A stretch of 49,205 nucleotides of DNA, taken from assembly GCA_026988395.1 (NCBI GenBank), contig JALSLI010000119.1:1-49205 (forward strand), in the 5' to 3' direction. The translations under genes and the position numbers were made by a program. Of the stretch, positions 1-9,074 are shown one piece after another. The notes under the pieces are model-generated. The model was not told where the DNA came from. It did not search any database and was given only the letters and a program-made list of their open reading frames with translations. The stretch's first letter is position 1, and each line of letters begins with the position of its first letter. The stretch comes from Flavobacteriaceae bacterium (lineage in GTDB: Bacteria; Bacteroidota; Bacteroidia; Flavobacteriales; Flavobacteriaceae).

Positions 1-218
1 AAAATAAAGGAACATACACGCCACAATTTTTAACTCAAGAAAGATTTGATAAAATTTTAAAAGGTTCTCACGAGCAATGTGGTAAAAAATCAAAAGGTCA
101 AGGAAAAGGACACGGAAAAGGTAAAGGTAAAGGAATGGGAAAAGGTCAGGGACACGGAAATGGTCAAGGAAGAGGTCAAGGAAGAGGTCAAGGAAGAGGC
201 AGAAACAGGTCTTGGTAA
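1..218 (+). CDS. DUF2202 family protein, C-terminal part (cut by window edge)
   Basis: This ORF is open from the left edge (codons in frame from base 3) to TAA at 216-218 and is missing from the ORF track. The visible start, GTYTPQFLTQERFDKILKGSHEQCG, aligns with the end of the next gene (FTYTSQYITATQLEEIIASTNERCG), so the two are tandem paralogs of the DUF2202 family. Unlike its neighbour it carries a tail of about 45 residues rich in Gly, Lys, Arg, Gln and His (KGQGKGHGKGKG then GQGRGQGRGRNRSW). The tail is strongly basic and low in complexity. It could bind a polyanion or metal, but its role is unknown. The gene lies 53 bp upstream of the paralog and is probably co-transcribed with it. Confidence 0.75.
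   Translation, partial: NKGTYTPQFLTQERFDKILKGSHEQCGKKSKGQGKGHGKGKGKGMGKGQGHGNGQGRGQGRGQGRGRNRSW
162..197 (+). repeat. Three tandem 12-bp repeats coding GQGR
   Basis: Three exact consecutive copies of GGTCAAGGAAGA lie inside the coding region of the partial DUF2202 gene and encode GQGR units. The exact identity suggests recent slippage expansion of the basic tail, whose length may vary between strains. Confidence 0.85.
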
Positions 219-271
219 AAATAAATAATTACGAGTACATATAAATTAGTAACAATTAAATATAGTAAATT

Positions 272-862
272 ATGAGAAAATTAGTTTTAGTAACAATGGT
301 ATTATTCAGCTTACTGAGCTGTAACAAAGATGATGACTTTGCACCATTATCACAAACAGAAAAAGACGATTTATTATTCCTTAGAGAAGAGGAAAAATTA
401 GCTAGAGATGTCTATTTATACGCTTTTGATAAATATGTTTTAGATATATCAAATAATATTTCACAAAGCGAACAAAAACACATGGATAAAATTTTATCTT
501 TATTAAACAGATATGATTTAGCCGATCCTGCTTCTGCAACAAGAGGTGTGTTTAACAACGCAGAATTACAAACATTGTATAATGATTTGACTGCTCAAGT
601 AGATGTATCAGAATTAGAAGCTTTAAAAGTAGGTGCAACTATTGAGGATTTAGATATTAAAGATATTGTAGCGTTTGAAAATAGAACAGATCACAATGAC
701 ATCTTAGACGCATATAGCAAGTTAAAATGTGGTTCTAGAAATCATATGAGAGCTTATTACAACCGATTGTTAGATAATGGTTTTACTTATACTTCTCAAT
801 ATATAACAGCAACCCAATTAGAAGAAATAATAGCTTCTACAAATGAACGATGTGGAAGATAA
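272..862 (+). CDS. DUF2202 domain lipoprotein (ferritin-like)
   Basis: A 196-residue lipoprotein. Residues 1-17 form a signal peptide ending in lipobox LLSC (Cys17), followed by NKDDD. An acidic patch right after the cysteine matches the export signal that sends Bacteroidota lipoproteins to the cell surface, so surface exposure is plausible. The domain (about 27-195) begins with REEEKLARDVY, the hallmark of DUF2202, and has an ExxH (EQKH) near residue 67, consistent with a ferritin-like helical bundle that could hold metal. No enzymatic activity is known to me for the family. It is the second of two tandem paralogs and lacks the basic tail of the first. Confidence 0.8.
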   Translation: MRKLVLVTMVLFSLLSCNKDDDFAPLSQTEKDDLLFLREEEKLARDVYLYAFDKYVLDISNNISQSEQKHMDKILSLLNRYDLADPASATRGVFNNAELQTLYNDLTAQVDVSELEALKVGATIEDLDIKDIVAFENRTDHNDILDAYSKLKCGSRNHMRAYYNRLLDNGFTYTSQYITATQLEEIIASTNERCGR

Positions 863-892
863 TTAAATCTAAAAATAATTTTTAAAGTAATT

Positions 893-929
893 AAAAAAGT
901 TCCTTTTCTATGAGAAAAAGGAATTTTTT
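893..929 (+). terminator. Rho-independent terminator after DUF2202 gene
   Basis: TTCCTTTTCT and AGAAAAAGGAA pair around a 3-nt loop with one bulge, followed by six T. It lies about 30 nt after the stop of the DUF2202 lipoprotein gene. Confidence 0.7.
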
Positions 930-1025
930 GTATTATATAATAATTGCAATTGAATTAAAGAAAGAAAACACAAAATTATATTTATAAAACTTAGTATATC
1001 AAACTTTTATCATCAAAAAAATCCT

Positions 1026-2687
1026 TTACAAACCTAAAACCTCCACACCTTGTTCAAAAATAATATCAACCGGAATATTTTTTTCTAATAATCGATCTAA
1101 ATCTTTTTGTAATTGTTTTGGCACAATTCCTTTTTGTTTTACTAATTTTTGAACAGATTGGTAATCACCGGTCCCTTGTAAAGTTAAGATTAAACCGGAC
1201 AAATCATTCATAGCTTGCATAATCTTATCATAATGCAACGTGTATGTGCCATCATCATTTCTGGTAAAAGCTCCTTTTTCTTCAAAATAATTAAAACGAA
1301 TCATATTGGCTATTCCATGTGCATCGGCAGCTCCAAAACGAACCGATCTAAAAATACTTGCCATAAAAGTTGTCATATAATCTTTTGGATCACCTTGCAA
1401 CTCGCCTTTTTTAAGCAACTGCATTACCATGTATAATCCTAAAACATCGGCCTTTCCTTCTTCTAATGCAGAAGACAAATCTTTTAAACTGGTACGTACG
1501 GTTCCTTTGCCGTTTATGGTGTTTTTAATTCCTAATCCGTGTGCAACCTCGTGGAACATCGTATTTGCAAAAAAGGCATCAAAAGTGATGTGTTTTCGCT
1601 GTTTGTGTGTAATCAACTCATTTGCAATTGGCACCAATATTTTGTCAAATTTGGCTTGCATCACATTTTTTAATTGCAATCTTCGTGTTCCTTTTTTAAG
1701 TTGTACACGCTCATCATTTGGTAGATTAATCGCAATAGTTTTTCCGCCTGTATTTGCTTCACCACTGTAATAAATGGCATCATATGCATTTAAATCAGAT
1801 TTTGTGCCTGGCTTTTCTTGTTTGTATTTACTCTCTACCGGTAAATTTTTCTGTAATTCGGGTAAAAAAGTAACAAAATGAGCCAATTTTTTACTCCATT
1901 CCATATCTTTTACTAATACATAACCTTCATGTGCCGCTTTATAACCGAAAAGTTGGTCTTCATAAGTTTCGATTGGACCTATCACCACATCTAAATGATT
2001 GGATTTCATGTCCATCCACAGTGAATCACTATTATAATAATCATCGTTTAACAAGGCTTTTGCTCTGGCTAAAAGATAATTTTTTAATCCTCTATCTTCC
2101 ACAAAAGCAGCTGCTTCCATTAAATATTGTGAGGCTTTTAATAATTGCGGTTTAAATTTTTGGTTATATCCAACAATACTTAATTCGCCTTTATCATTTC
2201 TTTCCACAAAAGTGTAAAGAGAATCTTTTCCTTTTAAATCGGCTTTTTCAAACTCTTCAACAGTCATGTCTTTAGGATAAAAATTTGCTCCCAAAGGTTT
2301 TTTGCCAATTCCTTTTACAAAAGGTTTATTATCATCTAAACGATCCCAGGGACCGTAATTAATTTCGGCGAAAGTCTTTGTATCTGCATCGCTTATTTTT
2401 TGAAACAACTCTTTTTTATCACCATAAGTTTCATACCAAAATAAATCGTCCATTATTTTAACTGCTTTGATTAATAATGGAATCATTTTCTTTTCCTTAT
2501 CGGAAAGTTTGGAAACATCGGTTGTTAATTTAACTTTGGCATATTGCTTTATCTTTTGTTGTATTTCTTTCTTTTTCGTTTTTTGAGAAACTTTATTGTT
2601 TGTCGATGGCTTTGTTTCCTGTTTTACTTGTTGTTTACAAGATAAAAAACTCCAAAAAAGGAAACTGTATAAAATAACTTTTTTCAT
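1026..2687 (-). CDS. Dipeptidyl-peptidase III-like (M49) zinc metallopeptidase lipoprotein
   Basis: A 553-residue protein when started at MKKVILYSF (2687), 14 codons inside the track ORF. This start gives a proper lipoprotein signal (FLSC), and a TAATTTTG promoter element at 2717-2724 fits it. The zinc site is HEVAHGLG at His379, with a second motif EEGKAD about 30 residues later, resembling the HEXXGH and EECRAE pair of family M49. Classical M49 enzymes have a six-residue HEXXGH; here it is the five-residue HEXXH. The basic, Lys/Gln-rich linker after the lipobox (about residues 16-50) is probably a spacer to the membrane. It likely acts as an exopeptidase or hydrolase on peptides outside the inner membrane. 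The isoaspartyl peptidase gene lies just upstream on the same strand. Confidence 0.75.
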   Translation of the reverse strand: MKKVILYSFLFWSFLSCKQQVKQETKPSTNNKVSQKTKKKEIQQKIKQYAKVKLTTDVSKLSDKEKKMIPLLIKAVKIMDDLFWYETYGDKKELFQKISDADTKTFAEINYGPWDRLDDNKPFVKGIGKKPLGANFYPKDMTVEEFEKADLKGKDSLYTFVERNDKGELSIVGYNQKFKPQLLKASQYLMEAAAFVEDRGLKNYLLARAKALLNDDYYNSDSLWMDMKSNHLDVVIGPIETYEDQLFGYKAAHEGYVLVKDMEWSKKLAHFVTFLPELQKNLPVESKYKQEKPGTKSDLNAYDAIYYSGEANTGGKTIAINLPNDERVQLKKGTRRLQLKNVMQAKFDKILVPIANELITHKQRKHITFDAFFANTMFHEVAHGLGIKNTINGKGTVRTSLKDLSSALEEGKADVLGLYMVMQLLKKGELQGDPKDYMTTFMASIFRSVRFGAADAHGIANMIRFNYFEEKGAFTRNDDGTYTLHYDKIMQAMNDLSGLILTLQGTGDYQSVQKLVKQKGIVPKQLQKDLDRLLEKNIPVDIIFEQGVEVLGL

Positions 2688-2716
2688 AAATTGTTTAGTT
2701 TTAAAATAAATGCGTT

Positions 2717-2724
2717 CAAAATTA
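2717..2724 (-). promoter_or_regulatory. -7 promoter element TAATTTTG
   Basis: Matches the Bacteroidota -7 consensus TAnnTTTG on the minus strand, 29 nt before the chosen start of the M49-like gene and inside the 49-bp gap after the isoaspartyl peptidase gene. No convincing -33 TTG was found. Confidence 0.45.
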
Positions 2725-2736
2725 CTCAATTCTTTT

Positions 2737-3792
2737 TTATTGCTTGTAAATTTTTATAACAACCTCTCCTTTGTCATTTACCGACGCTCTGTACATTCCG
2801 GCTGTATTAAATTCAAAAACCATATTTCCTTTTTTATCCAAACCAATAACACCTCCCGTTCCGCCTAGGTTTGTAAGCTTATTTTGAATAACATCTTTTG
2901 CTGCATCTTTTAACGAAATTCCTTTATATTCTATTTGAGCAGAAATATCATGAGCCACAACACCTCTAATAAAATATTCTCCCCAACCTGTAGATGAAAT
3001 ACCACAAGTAGCATTATTTGCATACGTTCCGGCTCCAATTATTGGCGAATCACCAATTCTATGCCAACGTTTATTGGTCATTCCTCCTGTGGAAGTGCCG
3101 GCAGTTATATTTCCGTTTTTATCTAATGCTACACAACCAACCGTACCATATTTGCTATTTTTAATATCCGGATCATAAAAAGCTGATTTTTCATCATGAT
3201 CTAAAACAGATTTCTCTTTTTCTTTTATTTTTTGAAGTGATTTAAAACGTTTATCGGTATAAAAATAACTTGGATCAACAATGGTAAGTCCTTGTTCTTT
3301 AGCAAATTCACTTGCACCACTACCGTATAGCAATACATGATTAGAATTTGTCATCACTTTTCTTGCTAAAGAAATCGGATTTTTAACATTCGTAACTCCT
3401 GCTACTGCTCCGGCATTTAAATCGTTTCCGGTCATTATTGAGGCATCCATTTCATTGGTTTCGTCATGAGTAAAAACCGCACCTTTTCCGGCATTAAATA
3501 AGGGTGAATCCTCCATTACATTAATAGTTTTTTCAACAGCATCTAAACTTGTTCCGCCATTTTTAAGAATATTATAGCCAACTAAAATGGCTTCTTTTAA
3601 TTTTGCCTTATATTTTTGCTCTTTTTCTACCGACATATTTTTTTTAAGAATTGTTCCGGCTCCTCCATGAATAACGATGGCGAATTTGTTGGTTTGTTTT
3701 TGTTTGTTTTTTACCTTATCGGAAGTATTTTCCGTATGAGAACACGAAATAAAAACAAGAAAAAAAATACTAAGAAGAAATCGATTTTTCAT
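2737..3792 (-). CDS. Isoaspartyl peptidase / L-asparaginase, lipoprotein
   Basis: A 351-residue Ntn-hydrolase of the plant-type asparaginase family, which cleaves beta-aspartyl peptide bonds and often asparagine. Near the N terminus of the mature chain is HGGAGT; GKGAVF and MDASIM follow; the autocatalytic cleavage site is KYGTVG with Thr217 as expected nucleophile, then GTSTGG and IGDSPIIGAG. The start is moved to MKNRFLLSIF (3792), which yields a lipoprotein signal (FISC) and sits behind a TAAGTTTG promoter; the longer track ORF begins upstream of that promoter. The enzyme is therefore lipid-anchored outside the inner membrane, unlike cytoplasmic relatives. A paralog lies at 41709-42731. 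Confidence 0.9.
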   Translation of the reverse strand: MKNRFLLSIFFLVFISCSHTENTSDKVKNKQKQTNKFAIVIHGGAGTILKKNMSVEKEQKYKAKLKEAILVGYNILKNGGTSLDAVEKTINVMEDSPLFNAGKGAVFTHDETNEMDASIMTGNDLNAGAVAGVTNVKNPISLARKVMTNSNHVLLYGSGASEFAKEQGLTIVDPSYFYTDKRFKSLQKIKEKEKSVLDHDEKSAFYDPDIKNSKYGTVGCVALDKNGNITAGTSTGGMTNKRWHRIGDSPIIGAGTYANNATCGISSTGWGEYFIRGVVAHDISAQIEYKGISLKDAAKDVIQNKLTNLGGTGGVIGLDKKGNMVFEFNTAGMYRASVNDKGEVVIKIYKQ

Positions 3793-3818
3793 AAATATAT
3801 ATTTAATTACATTAGACA

Positions 3819-3826
3819 CAAACTTA
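3819..3826 (-). promoter_or_regulatory. -7 promoter element TAAGTTTG for isoaspartyl peptidase gene
   Basis: A TAnnTTTG match on the minus strand 26 nt before the lipoprotein start at 3792. It faces a second element 12 bp away on the other strand, giving a compact divergent promoter. Confidence 0.5.
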
Positions 3827-3838
3827 CACAAAAAAGTG

Positions 3839-3846
3839 TACATTTG
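3839..3846 (+). promoter_or_regulatory. -7 promoter element TACATTTG for serine hydrolase gene
   Basis: A TAnnTTTG match on the plus strand 25 nt before the ATG at 3872. Same intergenic gap as the minus-strand element at 3819-3826. Confidence 0.5.
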
Positions 3847-3871
3847 TTGCTGAATAATTTACCCTTTTATT

Positions 3872-5218
3872 ATGAAAAAACTTCTTAAAGTTCTTTTACT
3901 CTTAATCACCATTGGAGCTGTTTATTTTTATCTTACAATTTATCCTAAATTAGATATTGTTAGCGGATTTTCAGCCAAAAGTGTTGCCTCACACTTGTTT
4001 ATTGCCGGAAGGTCTCAAAAACAAACCGAAGCTGAAGATAATGATGTAAAATCAATACGATTAGCAAAAAACAAAGTAAATTTAAAAGAAAAATCCGTTA
4101 CCTCTTCTGCTTTTGGTTTAAAAAAACGAAAAGCAGTTTACAAAGAAGGTTTAGGTGCTATTTTATTGCCTCACGGAAAAGAAAATGAAGCGATAACCAT
4201 TCCTACTCCTAACCGGAATTCTAAATTGAATGAAAAACCATTTCCTTACGGAGATGCCAAACAAAAAGACACTGTTTTTGCAAATATTGATTACAAAAAA
4301 TTAGAAAAAACGGTGCTTAATGCTTTTGATAAAAAAGGAGAAAGCAAAAAAAGAACCAGAGCCGTATTGGTAATTTATAAAGACCAAATTATTGCCGAAC
4401 ATTACAAAAATGGTTTTGATAAAAACTCTATTTTACTTGGTTGGTCTATGACCAAAAGTATTACGAGTGCCGTTATAGGACTTTTGGAAAAACAAGGCAA
4501 AGTGCATTTAAATCAAACACATTTATTTAAAGAATGGGAAAAAGATAACCGAAAAAACATCAGTCTTAAAAATCTATTGAATATGAATTCCGGTTTGGCT
4601 TGGGATGAAAGTTATGATAAAATAAGCGATGTTACTAAAATGTTGTTTTTAGCCGAGGATATGCCTTCGGTACAACTACATAAAAAATTAGTAGGTAAAC
4701 CAAATGAAAGTTGGAACTATTCCAGCGGAACGACTAATTTATTAAGTGCTTTTATTAAAAAGCAATTTAAAACCGAACAAGAATATTTAGATTTTTGGTA
4801 TCGCGAATTAATCGATAAAATAGGCATGCACTCCATGATTATAGAACCGGATTTTAAAGGAAATCTTGTTGGTAGCTCTTACGGTTGGGCAACAGTTCGT
4901 GATTGGGCGAAATTTGGTTTGTTGTATTTACACAACGGTAATTGGAAAGGCGAACAAATTTTAAATAAATCTTGGGTAGATTTCACCAAAAAACCTACAA
5001 ATACTTCAAACGGACGATATGGCGGTCATTTTTGGCTTAACGCCGGAGGTATTTATCCGGATGTACCACGTGATTTATTTTCATGTAACGGCTACCAAGG
5101 ACAACGTGTTTTTATCATTCCGTCTAAAAATTTAGTAGTTGTAAAATTTGGCTTGGTAGAAGGTAAAAACTTTGCTGTAAATAGTTTTTTACGAGAGATT
5201 GTTGAAAGTATAAAATAA
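3872..5218 (+). CDS. Beta-lactamase-family serine hydrolase, membrane-anchored
   Basis: A 448-residue protein. Residues 1-22 form one hydrophobic segment (LLKVLLLLITIGAVYFYL) that is probably an uncleaved anchor or signal. The hydrolase domain covers about 140-448 and has the serine-lysine pair SMTK (in GWSMTKSITS), followed by YSS in NYSSGTTNLL as the tyrosine motif. This is the arrangement of class C beta-lactamase-like esterases and 6-aminohexanoate-oligomer hydrolases; true beta-lactamase activity should not be assumed. Residues 50-140 are a charged region special to this subgroup. It is divergent from the isoaspartyl peptidase gene. The substrate is unknown. Confidence 0.85.
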   Translation: MKKLLKVLLLLITIGAVYFYLTIYPKLDIVSGFSAKSVASHLFIAGRSQKQTEAEDNDVKSIRLAKNKVNLKEKSVTSSAFGLKKRKAVYKEGLGAILLPHGKENEAITIPTPNRNSKLNEKPFPYGDAKQKDTVFANIDYKKLEKTVLNAFDKKGESKKRTRAVLVIYKDQIIAEHYKNGFDKNSILLGWSMTKSITSAVIGLLEKQGKVHLNQTHLFKEWEKDNRKNISLKNLLNMNSGLAWDESYDKISDVTKMLFLAEDMPSVQLHKKLVGKPNESWNYSSGTTNLLSAFIKKQFKTEQEYLDFWYRELIDKIGMHSMIIEPDFKGNLVGSSYGWATVRDWAKFGLLYLHNGNWKGEQILNKSWVDFTKKPTNTSNGRYGGHFWLNAGGIYPDVPRDLFSCNGYQGQRVFIIPSKNLVVVKFGLVEGKNFAVNSFLREIVESIK

Positions 5219-5220
5219 AT

Positions 5221-5250
5221 AACCTAATGAATTTAAACAATCATTAGGTT
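5221..5250. terminator. Bidirectional hairpin between convergent genes
   Basis: AACCTAATGA and TCATTAGGTT form a perfect 10-bp stem with a 10-nt loop. It lies directly after the serine hydrolase stop and 22 bp from the stop of the convergent BNR gene. T-runs are short on the plus strand and better on the minus strand. Confidence 0.6.
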
Positions 5251-5272
5251 AAAAATCAGCTTCATAAAACTA

Positions 5273-6553
5273 CTATTTAGTATGATATAATCTATAAATA
5301 ATTTTTGGAATTCGGGTGTTTTTATTTACCCATGCAATCAGTAACAAATCTTCATTTATTTTAGTAATTACAGGATGATCGTTTTCTGTAAATTTCTCAG
5401 TTATTTCTAATTTGTTTTTTTTAGAGTTTTTTATAATTTCTAATTGAATCAAATTATACCCTTTTCCTTCATTTTCATAATACTCTTCATAAACTGTATA
5501 AAATCCATTATTATCTGCAACCATTTGTGGATGATACCCTGTTTTTGTTAATAATGTTTTATTATTAAACGTATCTCCTTCCTTTTTAATATAGAAAATC
5601 CCATCATTTTCTGGAGCTCCTGTGTACCATATTGCCCCTAAAACACCATTACTTTCTGCTAAAGATGGACCGGTATGTGGACAACCATAAAAATGCCAGT
5701 TATCTTTACTTAACGGAATCGGTTTTGTAAAATCAACACCATTGTTAATTGAAGATAAATAATACATATCACGTATTTCTGTTTTATCATCACCTGTAAA
5801 TCCGGGTTCTTTACTATCTATAATGTTTCTATATGCAATATGAATTACTCCTTTACTATCGGTAAAAATATCTGTTCTACAACATTCACAAGTAGAACCT
5901 GCTATCGGTTTTTCATTTTCAACTACTTTTAGATTAGAATTTGTCTTTGCAAAGTACAAAGTTTTGCCTTTATGATCTTTATCTATAGGTTTTCTGCTAT
6001 CTAACCAAATAATTCCTATTTCACCATCAGACAACAAAGCAATATCAAAAAAAGATTGACTTGTAGAGGTTTTATCTGTCACTAATTTTTTTTCCTCTGA
6101 CCATGTTTTACCATTATCATTTGAAAAAGAATAAAACATTGCTCCTCCAAACCTTGAGGCCGGATTTTTAGATCTTCTTCGGTAAAAAGCAAATAAAGTA
6201 CCGTTTCTTGTCTTTCCCACTTTTGCCATACTTTCTGCATGTAATTGTAATCCCTTAGATGTTGGTATGGTAATTTCGTTATTAAATCTATTAGTTTTGG
6301 TATTAAAAAATGCCATTTTTAACAAATTAGAATTAGGCTCTTTATGTGTTTCCGTCCAATTTACAATAATTTCGTTATTTCCGTTAAAAAAATAAGCTCC
6401 CTCTGATTTTAATTTAGGATTAGTTAGCTTATTAAATATCTTTGTCGCTTCTTTACTTTTATTATTTTTTTTGGATGTAGTTTGTAATGTTTCTTTATTG
6501 CAGGAATACAACACCATCACGAATAAAATTAATACTAATTTAATTGATTTCAT
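5273..6553 (-). CDS. BNR/Asp-box repeat lipoprotein with CECC motif (sialidase-like fold)
   Basis: A 426-residue lipoprotein (signal to lipobox LYSC, Cys18). The body reads as a beta-propeller: one clear Asp-box, SNDNGKTW near residue 148, plus weaker repeats. Database labels would probably say sialidase, but the expected catalytic arginine triad and acid were not identified, so glycosidase activity is unproven. Distinct features are CECCRTDIF near residue 223 and GCPHTGP near residue 290, a cysteine/histidine set that could bind a metal such as copper or a heme. It lies downstream of a TonB receptor with a hairpin between them, which suggests a surface partner of that receptor. Confidence 0.7.
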   Translation of the reverse strand: MKSIKLVLILFVMVLYSCNKETLQTTSKKNNKSKEATKIFNKLTNPKLKSEGAYFFNGNNEIIVNWTETHKEPNSNLLKMAFFNTKTNRFNNEITIPTSKGLQLHAESMAKVGKTRNGTLFAFYRRRSKNPASRFGGAMFYSFSNDNGKTWSEEKKLVTDKTSTSQSFFDIALLSDGEIGIIWLDSRKPIDKDHKGKTLYFAKTNSNLKVVENEKPIAGSTCECCRTDIFTDSKGVIHIAYRNIIDSKEPGFTGDDKTEIRDMYYLSSINNGVDFTKPIPLSKDNWHFYGCPHTGPSLAESNGVLGAIWYTGAPENDGIFYIKKEGDTFNNKTLLTKTGYHPQMVADNNGFYTVYEEYYENEGKGYNLIQLEIIKNSKKNKLEITEKFTENDHPVITKINEDLLLIAWVNKNTRIPKIIYRLYHTK

Positions 6554-6592
6554 TTACTGCTCTTTTTATATAAAAGAAATTATTAAAATATT

Positions 6593-6624
6593 CCTTCTTC
6601 TTTTAAATAATTAAAAGAAGAAGG
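6593..6624 (-). terminator. Hairpin between TonB receptor and BNR gene
   Basis: CCTTCTTCTTTTAA and TTAAAAGAAGAAGG form a perfect 14-bp stem with an ATAA loop, 35 nt after the receptor stop. The T-run after it on the minus strand is interrupted, so it may terminate partially and set the ratio of receptor to downstream lipoprotein. Confidence 0.6.
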
Positions 6625-6658
6625 AGCAATTATATTTTAAAACAATCTTTTTTTTAAT

Positions 6659-8965
6659 TTATAATTTATAATATACACCTAACAAAAGGGTTCTAGGAGT
6701 TCCCGGAGTATATGTTGTTCTCCCCCATGCTGTATTGGCTCTTGTACTGTAAATATCATCTGTTATATTCATAATATTTACATAAAAATTAAACTTTTTA
6801 TACTTATAACCAAATCTGGCATTTAATAAATCGTAACCTTCATAAGTGGTATCGTTAGTCATATCTGTATAATATTCACCTACATGTTGCCATTCTAAAT
6901 TTAACCTAAATCCTTTTAAATATCTAGGTTTATAACTCAAACCTGTATTATAAATCAATTTAGGTGCTCCTTGCATAAAATTACCACTAAAATCTTTAAC
7001 CGGTTCACCATCTACTATTTTAGTTACAAAATCTTCGTATTTATGTTCGGCAAAAGAACCGGAATATCTAAATCTAAATTCACTCGATATTTTATATTTT
7101 AATCCAAATTCAATTCCTTTATGAGAAGTTTGTCCTACGTTTTTATTCTCTCTAATAGTCACGCCATTAAGTTTTGTTGTAACCGAAACAACCTCATCAT
7201 TACCTAACATGTAATATCCGGCAAGATCTAAATATAGTTTATTTTGTAATAAACTAAACCAACCTCCAACTTCATAGCTATCAAAAGTGGTAGGATCTAG
7301 CAACGGTACATCGTCTTTTCTAAATAAATCACTAATAGAAGGAGGTATAAAACCAACGCTATAATTTGTATAGGCTCCAACATTTTTAGTGAAATTATAC
7401 GCAAAGCCTATTCTTGGTGTAAATGAATTGAAAGATTCTTTAGCGTCTTGTGCCGAGTAATCACTTGCAGCCGGTAATCTATTTACAAAATCATAACTGT
7501 AAATATCATATCGTAGTGCTGCATTTATTTTAAAATTTTTAATTGGCTCTATATCTCCTGCAATAAAAAATCCGTTATTAACTATATCTACAGCGTAATC
7601 TGATGAATATACACCTGTATCTGTATAGCTTGTAAACATTCCGCTAGCATCACGATAAACATCCAAAATTTTTGCATAATATGTTTTAGGGCTAAAATCT
7701 AAATTAGTTCCAAAAATTAAATTAGAATGATATGTCTCAAACTTAATATTGTGTTGTAAATAAACTGCATAACTATTAAAACTATTGTCATTTAATTGCC
7801 CGGTTGTATTGCTATCAAAAGGTGTATCATTTGCTATTCTATAACTAGGATTTTGACGCATTGTATTATCGCGATAAATTAAACTCATTGTTGAGCTATT
7901 TTTTGTATTCCATTTTTTGTTTAACGTAGAATTAAAACGTAAAGCTTTTGCATCTCGAAAAGTAAAGGTATGATATGATGAATAATCTTCATTTAAAAAT
8001 TTGGTTTCATCTAAACTACCACTCATTTCACTAAAATAATCTACATAAGTTAATGTATTTGACCAGTATAAATTTTTATCAAAATCATATGTTACTTTTG
8101 CTGTTATAGCTGTTTTATCATAATCTCCATAATCACGAATACCATCTTTTATTTGTGAGTAGTATCCTCCAACATAAACGCCTAATTTTCCGAAACTTTC
8201 TGAAGCTTTTGCATCAACTCTAAAATAACCGTCACTATGACCTCGTACTCCTAATTTTCCGGATAATTCTTTCGAAGGGTTTTGAGTAATAAAATTAATA
8301 GCACCTCCAATTGCCTCACTACCATATAAAGAAGAATAAGGTCCTCTAATTACCTCAATATTCTGAACAGCCTCCATATTCATTTCTAAAAGAGCATTAT
8401 GATTAAAAACTCCAGTTGGTCTAATTGGAATTCCATCTTCTAAATACAAGAATAAACTTTTAGTAGAAATTGGCTGTCTAATAGCCATCATATGCTGTTC
8501 GTTGCCTAAATCTACCATTAAAACACCAGGTACTTGGTTAATAACTTGATCTACCGATGTTGGTTGAATTTCTTCTATTGTTGCTCTAGAAATCGAACTA
8601 ATGGCTACTGGAAGTTCTTTTCTTTTTTGAACCGTTCTTGACGCAGAAACCACTACTAAATCTAAATCTGATATGGTTTCTTTTAAAATTACTTCCATTT
8701 TTTCTTTTACATGAAGAACCTTTGTTTCAAATCCAATAAAAGAAAATTGCAAATTATCTTTTACATTAACATCTTGTAATACAAAATTACCTTTTTGATT
8801 TGTTGTTGTTCCTTTTTTAGTGTTAACATCAATAATTTGAACATTTGCTAATGGATTATTATAAATATCTTTTACAGTACCATTTACTGTGATTTTTTTA
8901 TTTTGAGCGAATAACGCTACACTTAAAAGTATGAATACCATACTTAAAATATTATTTAACTTCAT
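6659..8965 (-). CDS. TonB-dependent outer-membrane receptor with carboxypeptidase-regulatory-like domain
   Basis: A 768-residue outer-membrane transporter. Signal peptide 1-20 (ending FAQ), then a carboxypeptidase-regulatory-like domain (about 24-95; VNGTVKDIYNNPLANVQI, FSFIGFET), a plug (about 105-230; VVVSASRTVQKRKELPVAIS and VIRGPYSSLYGSEAIGGAINFIT) and a 22-strand-type barrel ending in LLLGVYYKL with the terminal hydrophobic residue expected for BAM targeting. It has no SusC-type features and no SusD partner nearby, so a siderophore, metal or cofactor substrate fits better than a glycan. It is likely powered by TonB proteins such as those at 15.7-17.4 kb. Neighbours are the CECC lipoprotein and the small cysteine protein. 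Confidence 0.9.
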   Translation of the reverse strand: MKLNNILSMVFILLSVALFAQNKKITVNGTVKDIYNNPLANVQIIDVNTKKGTTTNQKGNFVLQDVNVKDNLQFSFIGFETKVLHVKEKMEVILKETISDLDLVVVSASRTVQKRKELPVAISSISRATIEEIQPTSVDQVINQVPGVLMVDLGNEQHMMAIRQPISTKSLFLYLEDGIPIRPTGVFNHNALLEMNMEAVQNIEVIRGPYSSLYGSEAIGGAINFITQNPSKELSGKLGVRGHSDGYFRVDAKASESFGKLGVYVGGYYSQIKDGIRDYGDYDKTAITAKVTYDFDKNLYWSNTLTYVDYFSEMSGSLDETKFLNEDYSSYHTFTFRDAKALRFNSTLNKKWNTKNSSTMSLIYRDNTMRQNPSYRIANDTPFDSNTTGQLNDNSFNSYAVYLQHNIKFETYHSNLIFGTNLDFSPKTYYAKILDVYRDASGMFTSYTDTGVYSSDYAVDIVNNGFFIAGDIEPIKNFKINAALRYDIYSYDFVNRLPAASDYSAQDAKESFNSFTPRIGFAYNFTKNVGAYTNYSVGFIPPSISDLFRKDDVPLLDPTTFDSYEVGGWFSLLQNKLYLDLAGYYMLGNDEVVSVTTKLNGVTIRENKNVGQTSHKGIEFGLKYKISSEFRFRYSGSFAEHKYEDFVTKIVDGEPVKDFSGNFMQGAPKLIYNTGLSYKPRYLKGFRLNLEWQHVGEYYTDMTNDTTYEGYDLLNARFGYKYKKFNFYVNIMNITDDIYSTRANTAWGRTTYTPGTPRTLLLGVYYKL

Positions 8966-9074
8966 TTTTTAATACTTTTTTTTAGATGTGCATATCTCAT
9001 CACACCAATTATTATAATTGTTGATAAACTGATTATTTAGATATCATTGTTAAAGCAACGATATAATAGAAGTA

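Noticed and set aside
5273-6553. Confident sialidase annotation
   Set aside because: Only one clear Asp-box and no identifiable arginine triad or nucleophile; the CECC motif is not a sialidase feature.
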